Assembly (NCBI GenBank): GCA_019614645.1 | Contig: JABWDB010000017.1 | Coordinates: forward strand, 1,488,001-1,552,000 | Direction: 5' to 3' | DNA from: Stratiolaelaps scimitus | Lineage: Eukaryota; Arthropoda; Arachnida; Mesostigmata; Laelapidae | DNA: 64,000 nt | Program-made: the position numbers and the translations under genes | Shown: positions 36,336 through 48,399 of the stretch, one piece after another | How positions within the stretch are numbered: the first letter of the stretch is position 1 | Layout: every line of letters starts with the position of its first letter | The notes under the pieces: model-generated | Databases searched by the model: none | What the model saw: the letters and a program-made list of their open reading frames with translations, nothing else | Told to the model about the DNA's origin: nothing

Positions 36336-38454
36336 ACACTGGTATAAAATGCTGGCGAACTCTGTTTTGTGTTGTGTTGAGCCACACTCCCAGCAGAAAC
36401 AAAATGCCTGATATTTTGCCACTAACCGTCGTCACTAGCGATCATCACATATCAGGTCAGGCATCTCACACGAGTATTCCAGTAAGTTAGTCAGCAGCCA
36501 CACATTTATGTAATCACTCGTAATCGCGAATAGGGTCACAGCACTGACTGAATATTGCTCGCAGACACCATAACTGGAATTGAAGGATGTATTCACCTAC
36601 ACATCAACGCACCCCACACACATGAACCCCACCGCCTTTGACATTCACCTGACCAATCACCAATAACCGCTGGCCCTGCAGCGGTATATGGAGCCGAAAG
36701 CGAAGTACACGATATCGCTTCAGTGGTCATGACTTTGGATCGTCGTCGGCGGTCGCCAGCTAACTACCGAATATTGTTGCTGTTGTTGTTGTTGTTGTTA
36801 TATTAGAGCATTTGCTTGCGACTTGTTTGTTCCAGCAGCGTGGTTGCCTGTTGTTTATTCTAGTGTTGGGACAGCGGGTCGGCCCCCTCTGGGACACAGT
36901 CGATCATACATTTGGTCGTACACAGCTGACTGATCAACTCGGTTAACTCAACTTACCTCGAGCGCTTCGCGTACGCGACTGGTCCTGGCAGGCTGGCCAG
37001 CTGGGATTAAGAAGCTGGAAGTCAAAGACACAGAAATTAGCAATGATACGAATAACGAGCGTGTCAACGGGCTGTTGGATCCAACTCAATACGACGCGAC
37101 AAATTAACCGGGAATAGACAGTGGCTAGAGTATTAGATCTACTATATAACTACATCGTATGCCGTTTGTACAGTACACCAATCTAATTCTAACGAATGAA
37201 CGGGTTTTTTTTGTCAGCATTAGCTGGCTCAACAAAGCCTATCGCGATTAAGTCTCCGGCGTAATATTTTGTGGACGCTTGGTGTTCGGGTGACGATTTC
37301 GGGGTCTCTCCCACCAGTTTTTGCTCGGTCTCTGTTTAACCGCTTTCTGGAACTGTGACAGCTGCTGGCTATGCATATAATATTTATAATTAATGATCTA
37401 AACCTTGCAACGGCTTTACTTTATCTCTATAGTTGATTGGTGCAGCAGGTGCAGCCGAGGGGGCAGCGGCTGAGGATGAATAGCAGCCTAGTATTAGTGG
37501 TGCGTGGGAAGTTCCTACTCGCTAGTATAGCCGATCCAAAAGATACGTCGTCGTATCAATCATAATATAAGCTCAATTTCAATGCTCATGATATACCATT
37601 ATGTGTACGCTGCGAGTTGTACCGAACAGCAAACTTGGCTTTGGTGAACGTGCCTAGAGAACCTTCCCGTATGAGGTGACACAAACGTCAACCATTGCCA
37701 TTGGGAGGGCCACGAAGGAGACTCGGGAGAAAATTGGCTGACTTGAATAGAGCAGCATTTTTTCAACGACATGGAACTGAATCCTACCATGCTTGTGTGA
37801 TTCAGATTTGACTAAAATTCAATAATGCACCATAAATTCACGAGGTTTCGCGAACGCAGACGTACACGCACACACACGCGCACATAAAAATGATCTATTC
37901 TATAGTATAGAGTAAAAATAATCTATTTAGAGTATACTCTGTAATAAGGCAAGATACACCGTTAAATTTTGGGATGTCAACATGGTGTCATGGACACCAA
38001 CCAGCTGGTCGAAAAGAACCATTGAACTATTACAGTCTCGCCGGTCAGCAACATAACCTGAATGGCAAGAGCGTGTGTTTCGGTTCAAATAGGTTGACTA
38101 TAGCTGCCACTAAACGAGTCGACATCTAACGATCTATGAAATACTTTCTGTGGTTGGAGACATGAGCGGTGACCATAAAGCCCCCATTTTATGATTACAC
38201 GAGATCTGTTTAATGTCTAGAAGTATTAGCATGGCTGGTTTTCTACGTGAGTAGGTAAGGGCAGGCAAAGATGTCTACTTTGAAGTAACGAATTCGGTGA
38301 AGCAGTAATGGACGGAAATGCGTAACCTCGTAACCTTACGTCGTCGTAATAAGTAACCTTGGCAACTCGGGCTCAGTTGTATAGTGGGCCATATATCATG
38401 TATGTGGGAGATTGATTGGAGCTTAATGTTAATCGACTTTTCTATAGATACGTC

Positions 38455-38483
38455 ATATATATATGAGGTATTTATATATTCCC

Positions 38484-38521
<38 letters not shown>

Positions 38522-38540
38522 AATATATATATATATATAA
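38455..38540. repeat. Compound (AT)n block
   Basis: Three AT runs broken by short unique bases, able to fold on itself. Other similar short tracts lie at 2061, 13769, 27389, 28832, 40507, 41681, 46843 and 61786. Confidence 0.85.
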
Positions 38541-38838
38541 GCATAGGAGAATAGACATTGTAAACGGAGGTCGAGATCATCAATTTATGCAGGAGCAATA
38601 TATCGGCCCGCCGGACCGTCAGTTTAACTCTTAATCATCGTACAGTTATAGAAACTTGGCGGAAATTCCCGCGAGGCCATCGAGCTTACCCCATGAGTAG
38701 GCCGATCTAATAACCACCAGATATAGTAGACAGAACTACACCAAGTACATCGGGGCCGATCCCTAACGACCATCACAGGTCGGCTCAATAGGCACTGCAC
38801 AACGAGGCATTCGAGCGTGAGTCAGCAGTCAACAACCG

Positions 38839-39150
38839 TTGAGTCGGCATAGCACAAGGTACGGTCTTCGGTCAGCCAGCGATTACCTCCGCATACACAT
38901 TGCTCTAGCTGCCGCAAGGGAGATTAATACGATTTCGGCGGACATCGTCTCACAAAAGCCCGAGCAGCAAAAGCTGCTTAAGGCTAAGGCACTTTTCTGG
39001 AGAGACGAAACCACGATCTCCCGTATCTGCCTCGCCCCGTTTGACAGGCGTTCTCTGTCTGGAGCGCCGCCATCACCACCACCTTGGGAAGGGAACGCGT
39101 GGAAGGGAGGGTTATGCACAATCGGGGGTTGGGCGAAACACGCAGAATGA
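38839..39150 (+). CDS. Candidate coding exon, unidentified
   Basis: Within this 103-codon frame the part 38880-39060 reads DYLRIHIALAAAREINTISA, DIVSQKPEQQKLLKAKALFW, RDETTISRICLAPFDRR. It is amphipathic and helix-like with good codon choice, while the rest (Pro/Gly-rich) looks non-coding. Splice borders are not clear and the opposite strand is also open here. No family is recognised. Confidence 0.3.
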   Translation: MSRHSTRYGLRSASDYLRIHIALAAAREINTISADIVSQKPEQQKLLKAKALFWRDETTISRICLAPFDRRSLSGAPPSPPPWEGNAWKGGLCTIGGWAKHAE

Positions 39151-39159
39151 TGATTTACA

Positions 39160-40650
39160 ATTATGGTGTCCATAGCCACTATTCGTTCATTGCGCCCATG
39201 CCGGACGTAAGATTCAAGAGGCTGTTCCCAAGGCCTTCTGGGCAATATTCCAGCGATTGCTCGTTCGCTCATGCTCGAAGTCGGTGCCACGGAGCCGGCA
39301 TATTGATGCCTGCTGGGCTTTGCCTATGAAAATATACATCTTGGGGGTGAAGAGTCGAAGCGAATTTATAGACGATCGGTTACGGAAGCAGCTGAAACTA
39401 ACCACATCGAGATGGTAACTCTTTTTTTTCTTGGTTTGGAGATATTGTTACTTGGGCCAGGGGTTGTAACTACTTCCGTATCACTTCAAACCGCATGTGT
39501 CCTAAGGGGCTCGAACCGCAGACATTACGATTCCACTTCCTCAGCGCTACGCCCAGGCCAACCCATTGGACTCCATGGTAGATCCCTCTAATCAGGTGAG
39601 CGTCACTCAGTTGACTCAGCCATGACTCATCGTACAACATCCGCCTCAACTGACCTGTAAGGTTGATCAACGTCCCCGGAGACAATACTGATCTTATTAC
39701 AAATTTTATGAAGGCGTGTCAGAAAGCCATTTAAAATTTCTTAGCTGTGCATGCACCGAAGACGCTTCGAAGTCCGTTATGTGCTCCGTCACTCAACTAT
39801 CGAATAAACAATATACATTCCAGATGCAAGTATTATGGATTCTAGACTGGATTCTGACTTAGAGGGGGGGAATCATAATCCACTAGATGGCAATGTATTA
39901 CCTCTGATTTTTCAATCAAACTTCTTGACTTAACAGCCTTTTAATCCAAACCCTGGATAATGCCATAGTGTCTGCCAAACCACATGGTGACTCCCACGTC
40001 CCTAATTTATATAGCACTTTGTCCGTAAAGCTCCATCTATCTTCGTTCTGTACACCTCACAAAAGCAACCTGGACGTCTAGGAACGACAGCTGCTTCAAT
40101 CTGGGACGAACGTAAAATCTTGGAAAAGAAGTTGGTTGACTCGTTCATCGGAATATCAAGTTCATTGATCACACTGTGGGCACACAGTTTCAGTAGCCAT
40201 CTATTGAGTACCGTCTCCTTCAGGTTCTCACACATCCCTTAAGGCATAGCATGAGAAATATGCGCTCGCTGTTCAAGAGCTCAACCACCAACAAATGAAG
40301 TATCCAAGAAAAACAAAAATAGAAAAAAAACAAAAAAAAAACTGACAAAACAGACAAAAAACATTATAAACATTTCGTCAAATTTACAAGTTATACAATG
40401 CAGCGATTCATAGTTCGATGTGCGCAGTATCTCATTAAATGTGCATTGTATTTTTGTTTGAAATAAACACATAGTATTTTTAAATGATATTTTTCGTATG
40501 TAAATGAATATATATATATATATATATATATATAGGATTGATAAAATCGATCAGGGATACCATCAACTGGCATTTAAGCTATCCCGTTGATTAACTCTGT
40601 ATTAATGATGACGACATGTGCGCGTAAAGGAGACAACTTTGTCCAAATCT
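39160..40650. other. Little coding evidence; tRNA-like remnant and AT tract
   Basis: Contains a tRNA-like sequence on the minus strand (39506-39560) and an (AT)n tract at 40507-40534. A minus-strand frame at 40002-40235 (MCENLKETVLNRWLLKLCAH, then a Cys-containing tail) has some coding character but no splice support and no known domain. It could be a terminal exon of the candidate gene to its right or a transposon scrap. Confidence 0.3.
39500..39575 (-). repeat. Degenerate tRNA-like (SINE-like) sequence
   Basis: Box B GGTTCGAGCCCC (39506-39517) and box-A-like GGGCGTAGCGCTGAGG (39543-39558) on the minus strand, with TCGTAAT between. The T-stem and acceptor do not pair well, so it is not a working tRNA gene. 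Confidence 0.4.
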
Positions 40651-40657
40651 GCAAGGC

Positions 40658-41007
40658 TCACTGACACAGGACTGGCATGTTATCTAGGTCAATCTCATTT
40701 AAAAGTGCGTCGAGTTGAACTACCCTGATAAGCGTATATTTAGCGGTAATCGCTGCTTTCTGAAATGCTTTCGACCGGGTCAACTTCGAATCCAGAGTCC
40801 ATTCATCACGGCTGTCATTACATTGCTCAGCGTTACTAGTTTCGACAGGCAGAAGAAATGATATTACTACAGTAGATCGACGATGCTTGGTGTGCCGAGC
40901 ACAACACGATGTTTGGCCGAGATTTGCTTAACCTTAATACAGATAATGGTGTACCGGATGAGCCATGTCGTTATTACGAGGCTTGTAAGCTTGAAAGGAG
41001 CAGGTAT
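40658..41007 (-). CDS. Possible last two exons of the unidentified gene
   Basis: If two 35-nt introns (41008-41042 and 40836-40870, both GT-AG) are removed, the exon at 41043-41155 continues in frame. The first segment reads IPAPFKLTSLVITTWLIRYT and the second NAEQCNDSRDEWTLDSKLTR, ending LDNMPVLCQ and TGA at 40658. Both introns keep the frame, but 35 nt is far shorter than any ABCA intron here, so this is a weak proposal. Confidence 0.22.
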
Positions 41008-41042
41008 CTGTTAGACTACAAAGGGAGCATTTTTATGACTAC

Positions 41043-41155
41043 CTTGTTTAGTAAGTTTTCTTTAAATGTATACTCTTTGGCGTTTTGTTCATTCCCACGC
41101 AGTGTGTCCAGCCTGTCCGTGACTCCTTTCAGAATAGCGGTTTCGCCAAGCTGTT
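41043..41155 (-). CDS. Candidate internal exon, unidentified gene
   Basis: Acceptor TGCACATAG and donor AAG|GTAGTC enclose an open frame QLGETAILKGVTDRLDTLRG, NEQNAKEYTFKENLLNK, charged and helix-like. It starts with two bases of a split codon, which does not match the phase-0 end of the exon at 41352-41500. An intermediate exon or an alternative donor (C|GTGACG, 4 bp earlier) would be needed to join them. Confidence 0.4.
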
Positions 41156-41351
41156 CTATGTGCATATATATGTAATGTTCGAACAAAGCTTGCCGCAATG
41201 GGGATTAGACTTTACGGTTGGCACCCAACGATGGAAACTTGGACGGGCGCTTGTATTATATCTAAAAGTATCGCAGGCAAACGGTCATCAAGCGTTGTTC
41301 ATACGGGGGTTGTTATTTCAACTAGTAGAGGAACTCCGGCACCGTACTTAC

Positions 41352-41500
41352 GTCACGCAGAGACAAATCTATGGGAAATTCGAGGTTGTCATTCACGTCC
41401 AGCGTGAGTTGACAGTCCTCCCAGCAGCCTAAAACAGGTTGCAAATCCATCACGATGAACGATTCGAACGGTGAAAACCGGTTCAAAAGCTTTTTAACCC
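41352..41500 (-). CDS. Candidate internal exon, unidentified gene
   Basis: Flanked by a good acceptor (TTTCTGTAG) and a perfect donor (GAC|GTAAGT). The frame reads VKKLLNRFSPFESFIVMDLQ, PVLGCWEDCQLTLDVNDNLE, FPIDLSLRD. Alternating hydrophobic residues suggest a beta-sandwich, but I do not recognise the family. It starts with two bases of a split codon and ends in phase 0. Confidence 0.5.
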
Positions 41501-41509
41501 CTACAGAAA

Positions 41510-44500
41510 TTGGACTTAAGACTGGGTGAAGTGAGCCTGAACGTGTTCGACCAAAGTACAGATGGCATATCAATTGTTACGCAATTGCTAACATTGTACA
41601 ACTGAGCTATAAATTTTTCTATTTATCCCGTCTCTCTGGAACCACACAGCGCCAGCCGAATCCAGCAGAGTATCATGCCCCATATATATATATATATATA
41701 TATATATATTCCGCTTTCCGATGAAATTCAAGCAACAGTCCAGAGCACAATTGGCCGATGTCTGCTCCGTCCTTCGAGCTGGTGAGGGCAGGTATGTAGC
41801 TACATTCACCGAGAAGGATGGCTTTCGTGGAACACGTCCGGCTGAGCTTTAGCCACAACTATTCGCCGTTGGTCTCGGTGAGTTCTAACAGAAATCTACT
41901 CGGAGCTCCTATCTTGCAGGGTCTGAAATCTCTCCGCATCAATGCGCCCACTGAAAGGCTTAACTCGTGGCGCTTTGCCTGCGAAATGCTTGCCCATGTT
42001 TTGACAACTTCGTTCCTTGCTTGGATTGTCCATTCCTATCTAGTAGTTAACTGCACGACGATGAGCGATTGACTCTCGGAAATGTTTGTGGTAGCGTGGC
42101 CAGGATTAAGACAGGCGGTTACCGCAATACGCAGGGTGTCTTAGTCGACGAATTCCCGTCGCTCTATCATGCACAATCGTTGGAAAGAAAATCTGGAAAA
42201 GTGGAAGTGAAGAAATTGCGATGCCTTGGATCACGAAAACATCGCGATGACATGATGGTGGCATTTGTGATGTGGATCCTTCTTAGGGCAGAACATTGTA
42301 AACGAGTTAAGATAGCTGTCGAATAATACATAACATACAAAGTGAATACAATCAGAGATTTTTTTGTATAGAACCATACGCTAAGTGCTACGCTTAACTA
42401 CGCTTAGATCCTGAAGAACGCAGAGGTTCTGATAACCGGGAAAGTTTCCCAAGCGTCTTCATAGCGTGTTCATACGGAACATGTCAATAACAGCCAAAGT
42501 ATTACCAATATTGACTGAATATGGAGTTGGTAGACGCCTTCGCCGTTCGGAACTAGGTAAATGAAAAGGTAATTTTGATCGAACTAATCAAAGTGTAGAT
42601 TTATGTTCAATCAACGGCTTTACAAACAATCTGGTAAATGCCAGGATTACTATGTGATGTACGATGAAGGATCTCTAAGCCGAAATTCTATCAAAATTAT
42701 GACATCATCAACGCAACCGTGCGGAGGCGACCGGTATCGTTCACAATATATGTATACATGTATGTATATTTATATATAGCTGCAAATTGTTAAAATTATA
42801 AATATAATATCACCGTTAATACGTGATGGGTTATGGTTGCTTATATATATATATATAAACCGAAGACAGTACCGCACGCTACTGTGGTTTGCTGCCACCA
42901 TATTAAGTTGCTTGGCAATATTTGTTATTATTCTAAACTCGGAACATCTATTGCTGTTCACGATTTCCGTGTATTCAAACGTTGTCAGTTCCCCTGTGGT
43001 TTTGAGCCATGCGAAAGTAGAATTGCAGAGAGGTTTACGAGTAAGAAACATCGGCATACCTCGGGCGGGAGTTTAGAACATTTTCCGGCCTGAATCACAA
43101 CCAACATTTAGCGTCCACGGTACAACTGCTTTCAGCGTTACTTCATAAGCCGGACCCCTCTAAATGCAAATGTGCAACGGTAGGGGTCGAACCCGTGCGC
43201 CTACGAGTATCCTTCAATTGCAAGACGCACACGAATACACCACCAGGCGATCGGGCTCGGCTGCCAGTTGACAATGGCCAACTTTAGAATCCAATTAAAT
43301 CATAGTGATGAAAAGTAGCTACAACTACCACGAAATGCGTTTGATCTAAAAGACCTAAGGAGGCTCGATCGAGGCGATGGGTTGGTAACTTTTCAGGTGC
43401 ATATTTCCCGTCTAAGGTTCAATGCATGGTAACCCGTTAAAGATATGTGTATGCCCTTGCCGACGAATGGCTACTCAGTGCAGATGGTCAATATCGGCTT
43501 AGGTGGTAGACGAAGACCCGCTTGTCAAGTGAGCCTATAAAGGCTGCCAGAGACGTGTGACTCCCGGCTGGCGGGAGTCTGAGCAGTAATCAGAAGAAGG
43601 CTCGCTGTCGGCAAATAATCAATTTGATGGCTTCATTCGTCGCCGACCTCACGAGTCTGATTGAGGTTTGCAGATGTGGGACTGCTGCAAACCCATACAA
43701 ACACACACACACATTCGTGCGCGTGACACTACTGTAAGTGGCGACCTTTCACAGCCAAGAAACCACAAGAAGCGCCCGATCGATCGATCCCACCAGCTCT
43801 CTGGGCCTGGCCCCCGTTCGCATGCCCGCTGTCAGTCGGCTTAAACGACCTGTGCGGAAAACCTTTGTCAGAAATGTGTAGTATCAAAGGTCGGTAATTA
43901 CTCTGAGGCTACCTGAAGAACATGTGAACTCATTACACCATGATGAATGTAGAACCATAGGTATCGCTGAGTTGCTATTAACCAAACTAATCGCGATATT
44001 AAAATACACCCAATTATGATTGTAGAAGCGTACGACCACTCCAGTTTCAATATATATGTGGGCAATTATACACGAAATTACTCAAAACTGTCTATCTTAA
44101 CAAATTCAGTTATGGTATATATTAATTTGCCGCTGCCTCAGTGAATTGCCCTTAATAATTGATCCGTCGCTACGTCGATTGTGCAATCGAATGCTTCAGC
44201 TTAATGCAAAGGTCCTTATGAGTAGAAAAATATTATAGTAAAATCTACCAAAGATGCAATTGCGTAGTTCATCGAAGAAAGCCTGTCACAATGACCTTTT
44301 AGAAACAGGGTCAACAATGTGCAGATTGCAGACGGTGTTCGCTTTATTTTAGTAATATTTTGCCGAATTAATTGGAGCTCAATTGAATCGTTACAGCCAG
44401 CGAGTCACACTCGAATATAGTGCCCGTAGAGTCTCATCTCAAAGGCAACCGCAAAGAGCATGACTGAGCACATAACGTGCATCTTATCTGGAGCCACAGG

Positions 44501-47500
44501 TTCAGGCAACAACCGTGCAATCACATCAGGCCGCACCTTACTCGCTTTCTACCAGAACTTTCACAATGAACATAAGCTCGTTTTCCGTTTAGCCAGCCCA
44601 CTAAACTCTAGAGCGCAAGCGAAGGCCATATAAGGGGAGGCAATCGGTCGGTCCGCGGGCCGGACCCAAAATCATAACACAAATTGCAATGGCTCCTCGT
44701 CTTTCACTAAACTCGAAAGAGCTCAGTGTCGCCTGAGCATTGCAATTAGCCATGAGGTCCCCGCATTCAGTTGTGACAGACCCTCACTGAGAATATGATC
44801 TCCTCACTGGTGCTCACCCACCCGATCTCCTCACTCGTGCTCGCACCTCGTTGTCCAATAACGTCTAATAATTGTCGAAAAACTCTCGGCGACCGCATAT
44901 TAAAAGCTGCGAAGGATTCGATCTATCAGCACGCGAGATGCACCAGTGGAGAATATCGTTCATACGCTTCGCTCCTCACTGCAACAAACGTCACGTACAC
45001 CCGTATCAAGCTTTTCGCACAATTACCCACTTGTCACAAAGCACCGCCTGCAGCTCCATCGAGCTGTCGTCCTGAACCGAGCGCGTTCTCGACACAACGC
45101 TCTCTCTATTTTTCGTCCAAGTTTTGCCTTAATGTAACGTGCATCCGATAGGCAATCACACAAACACACGTAAGGTAGGCAAATGAGCACCTCAACTGAC
45201 TGGTGCCACACCGTGACCGATGCAGGCTTCCAGCAATTATTCGAATTTGTAGCCACCTCCCATCAGCAGCTGCTGTGGGGCGCATTTAATGTGAGTCAAA
45301 GGTTCGTAATTAATCCACCCCGGGGTGTTCATTGACGTCGCGTCGATGTTAAGCCTCGCGAATCTGTGTTCTTGAAATACCAGCTATGTTACCTAATACC
45401 CAAATACGAATGTCAGAGGAAAAATAGGGGTGAGTGGGGCGACACTAAAAACGAATCATCGAAATTGCATACATTCAATAAGGATTCGCTTCAGGAGTAT
45501 CCAGGCAGTTGTTTCTTTATATTATCGAATGATTTAGTAGCGACAGGAATGACTTGGTGCTTTATGCTTATGGAACCATAGAATTTAGTTATAAACATGA
45601 AAAATCATCGAATAGAATTAGCGAGTGAAATTTTGATTAATTTGTCAATTACCGTGGTTGAATCACGGATACTGTGCGGGTACAAGAGTTTACACGGATG
45701 CCACTGGGAGGGCTAGATCAGGTTGGTTTGAATACGGTTCCAAACAATTCACTACGAGATTATACCGGAAAGCTTTTTTTCTTTGCAATCAGTGTTTGCA
45801 GTCCGTATTTGTTGTCTCAACAAGAAATCAATCGTATTGTGGCGACAATAGCCGCGGCTCGCACCAAACCTTCCAGCTTATCCCATACCAACTAAATGCG
45901 AATGGCACGAGCCGTTTAATAGCAAGTTTGCCAAGGGCTACTTTGCTTGGTTACGCCGAGATTTATTTGGCGCTTACGGGCAGAACTGAGGAAGAGGTTA
46001 AACGAAAGACATTATCGTGAAACAAACAGATTTTATCCGAATATCCCCGACATTCGCCATTCTTTCGTTATGCACGCAGACAGCATTATCCTTCTGTACG
46101 ACCAATGCGCGAGAGGTTTTTGTCGTCATTAGCGGATTGATCGTTGGTCATCGTCGTTATAAGTCGCAAACCAATGTGCACTGTGCGTCAATTAGGTTTC
46201 CAGGTGTCAGGGTCCAGGTTTTGTCATCCACGTCAACCCTGCACTGGATCGGCCCACTTTCATGGAGATTGGAATGTCTCTGGTAGTGACCGTGCGATTG
46301 AAGAAAATTTCCTCCTCTAAAAAAAAAAAAAAAAGTTTCCAGGTGTCGCCCAGCGTCGGCATTGAGAAACTCCAGCCATCCAGCCACAAGCGACGAATCA
46401 TCGTGAATCGGTTGCTACCAGTTGGTCGCGCTTTCTTTCGTTACTGACTCGCTGTCCGCTTATTCTGTTATATTAAGATGTCGGTTATGGGAATGGAGCC
46501 TTCAATTTCTATTAACTTCGTCATTTGTACAACTGCTGGCGAAATGAAGCAACTTCGGACACGTTGAATGTGACATCGATTCGGCTGTGGCCCGACTGGT
46601 AACCAGAAACGAATCATGCATTATCATTCAGATGGCGAATACATTTCTTACTATAAATGATCTTACCAAATATTAAAATGACCCTCAGGTAAAGGTAAAG
46701 CTTCGTTGGTTTATTAAAGGAACTGCAGAAACAGGACCTCTATCAGTGGTCCGCTTCAATAAGGCAATAAGTAGTGCAGAGTGACACGGAGGAGATTCAT
46801 TTCGTATTGGTTGCAGCGGTTGCCATCGGGAAAACAGCTATATATATTATATATATATATATATGGCCTAATCCACGAGAAACGCAGCGGTCAACCGCCT
46901 ACGTTTTACGGCAACGCGCTTAAATTGCCCAACGTTTGACATTTGTTCGACATTTCTAGTTACATATACACAACACTAAGTACTACGGAATGTGCATTCT
47001 TCACAAAACGGCAGCTTGCACAGACAGCGCGGCTACAGCCAAGTGAGCGAGCAACGCAAACATGCGCTCCATTGTGGCGTGTCCATTCCCGTCTCTACCA
47101 GCTGGCCAACATAAACGTTTCGTGTAGAGAATGCCATGGTAAGCTGAAGGAGAGCACTGAACGCCTTAGCCTTGTAGCTCGTCGTATCATACGTCAGCAG
47201 TATACGCTGTTCAAACAGAAACGACACTGTTTCCCTTCACTCGGTGGTGTTGCTCGGCTACAACGATACCTGTCGATTTAGTCATCGGACATCTTCGATC
47301 GAGAACCTGTTTGACGGTGCACACTGCGGCCACCGACCAGAGTCACAGGTGTGCAAACGACCGGGAAAAAACTACCGGAATATACGAGCGAACATCTTAG
47401 AGAACAGCGGCAGGTATAGATGGCAACAAAATAATAAAGTGAACTTACTGCACTTGGGTCTTACGAAAGTAGCTCGTATGATATCAACTCGCTTCAAGCC

Positions 47501-47700
47501 CATATGACGCGACAGTGACAATCGACTATGATTGGATAAATGTAATGTAATAAAAGAAAAGCTACCCAATGAAAGTGCTTCTCTAAGAACAATACAACCT
47601 TCTACGAAGAAGTAGGCACAAAATAGAAATGATTTGCTCAATTCACGACTTCATCTGTAGGTATCATAACGGTCTACGTAAATTCGAGAGCGTCCGTCGC
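41510..47700. other. Mostly repeats and unresolved sequence
   Basis: Holds (AT)n tracts (41681-41709, 46843-46864), a SINE-like repeat (43078-43262), an imperfect direct repeat at about 44799-44850 (GATCTCCTCACT- units), and frames on both strands that do not show domains. At 45658-46290 (+) three overlapping frames are each partly coding-like (for example DYTGKLFFFAISVCSPYLL), which could be a decayed gene, but I cannot assign it. Confidence 0.35.
43078..43262 (-). repeat. SINE-like repeat with tRNA-related head
   Basis: Minus strand: a degenerate box A near 43231-43246 (TGGTGTATTCGTG), a loop resembling an anticodon arm (CTTGCAA), and an intact box B GGGTTCGACCCC at 43183-43194, about 40 bp apart as in tRNAs. 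The tail (43078-43135) is shared with a second copy at 58725-58783. This tRNA-head plus family-tail structure is the hallmark of a SINE. Confidence 0.5.
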
Positions 47701-47741
47701 GAACAAATGTAACGGACACGCTCCACTAAACACTATTGTCC

Positions 47742-48185
47742 ATGTGTCTAGCGGCCGATCGATGCCCATTGCGCGCCGTCACGACAAGCGACTGTTTCCT
47801 CAACCCCGTACAAAACATTCTCAAACCTCACAGCTACTCGCACTCACTGGACATCATCGTCGGTGTCGAAGATATCCGCTTCTTCATCGGCATCTGCGGC
47901 GTTCTTCTCATCGTCGACCTCTGGTCCCTGGCAGCGAGGCTGCTGTACCGGCAGTGCACGGCAACCGCCCGCGGCTTCGCACGCCATCGTTCTCCCGAAG
48001 ACGATGTATGGTGGGTGTTAGTGGCAGGCGCCGTCCCCTGTTCTTGCATTTACTGTTCTTCCAACCGATTACTCATTCACGGTCACCATGCCGAAACGAT
48101 AACAGCAGTGCACACTACACCACAGTCTCGAGTTAACTCCCGCACAGGTTCCGCTAGTTGTCACAACTTTGTCTCCCACTTCTGA
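47742..48185 (+). CDS. Candidate membrane-protein exon, unidentified
   Basis: From ATG 47742 the frame reads MCLAADRCPLRAVTTSDCFL, then SHSLDIIVGVEDIR and a helix FFIGICGVLLIVDLWSLAAR. C-ending codons (ATC, GTC, GAC, CTC, GGC) are strikingly frequent up to about 48006, after which the bias drops. A donor-like GAT|GTATGG lies at 48007, so the true exon may end there. No stop until 48183. One transmembrane segment, no recognised family. Confidence 0.4.
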   Translation: MCLAADRCPLRAVTTSDCFLNPVQNILKPHSYSHSLDIIVGVEDIRFFIGICGVLLIVDLWSLAARLLYRQCTATARGFARHRSPEDDVWWVLVAGAVPCSCIYCSSNRLLIHGHHAETITAVHTTPQSRVNSRTGSASCHNFVSHF

Positions 48186-48333
48186 GCCACTCCACTCCGC
48201 TTCACTGTGGAACTTTTCACGGAGTTGCCGAGTTCGCCGAGGGCGAGCAGCTAACGGCAGAGTCGAGCAGTCGCTGCGACGTCATATATTGAACAACTCC
48301 CAGACGAGAGATCGATGCGCGCATGGCGCCCGA

Positions 48334-48395
48334 TATAAATAAGATGCACGCAGGCACGAGCTAGCACGAACTCACAAACTCATCAAGACACTGCA
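48334..48395 (+). promoter_or_regulatory. TATA-like promoter and possible non-coding first exon
   Basis: TATAAATAAG at 48334 lies in a GC-richer stretch (48180-48800). About 50-60 bp further, CACTGCA|GTGAGT is a near-ideal splice donor, so a short 5' untranslated exon of about 25-30 nt followed by an intron is plausible. Candidate coding exons on the same strand lie further right (for example 52207-52482), but no link can be shown. The initiator match is weaker than at 4755. Confidence 0.3.
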
Positions 48396-48399
48396 GTGA

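Larger units (their letters stand above)
34750..38830. other. Gene-poor stretch
   Basis: Short frames only. It contains a direct repeat of TATCCTTGTGGATTAAC at about 35799 and 35827, a (TTG)n run at 36778-36800, a tRNA-like remnant at 36275-36325, and a long broken (AT) block at 38455-38540. A short open frame on the minus strand near 35165-35285 has no clear domain. Confidence 0.4.

Noticed and set aside
44795..45151. 118-codon plus-strand frame starting with ATG
   Set aside because: Low-complexity Ser/Thr/Leu composition overlapping an imperfect direct repeat, with no domain or splice support.
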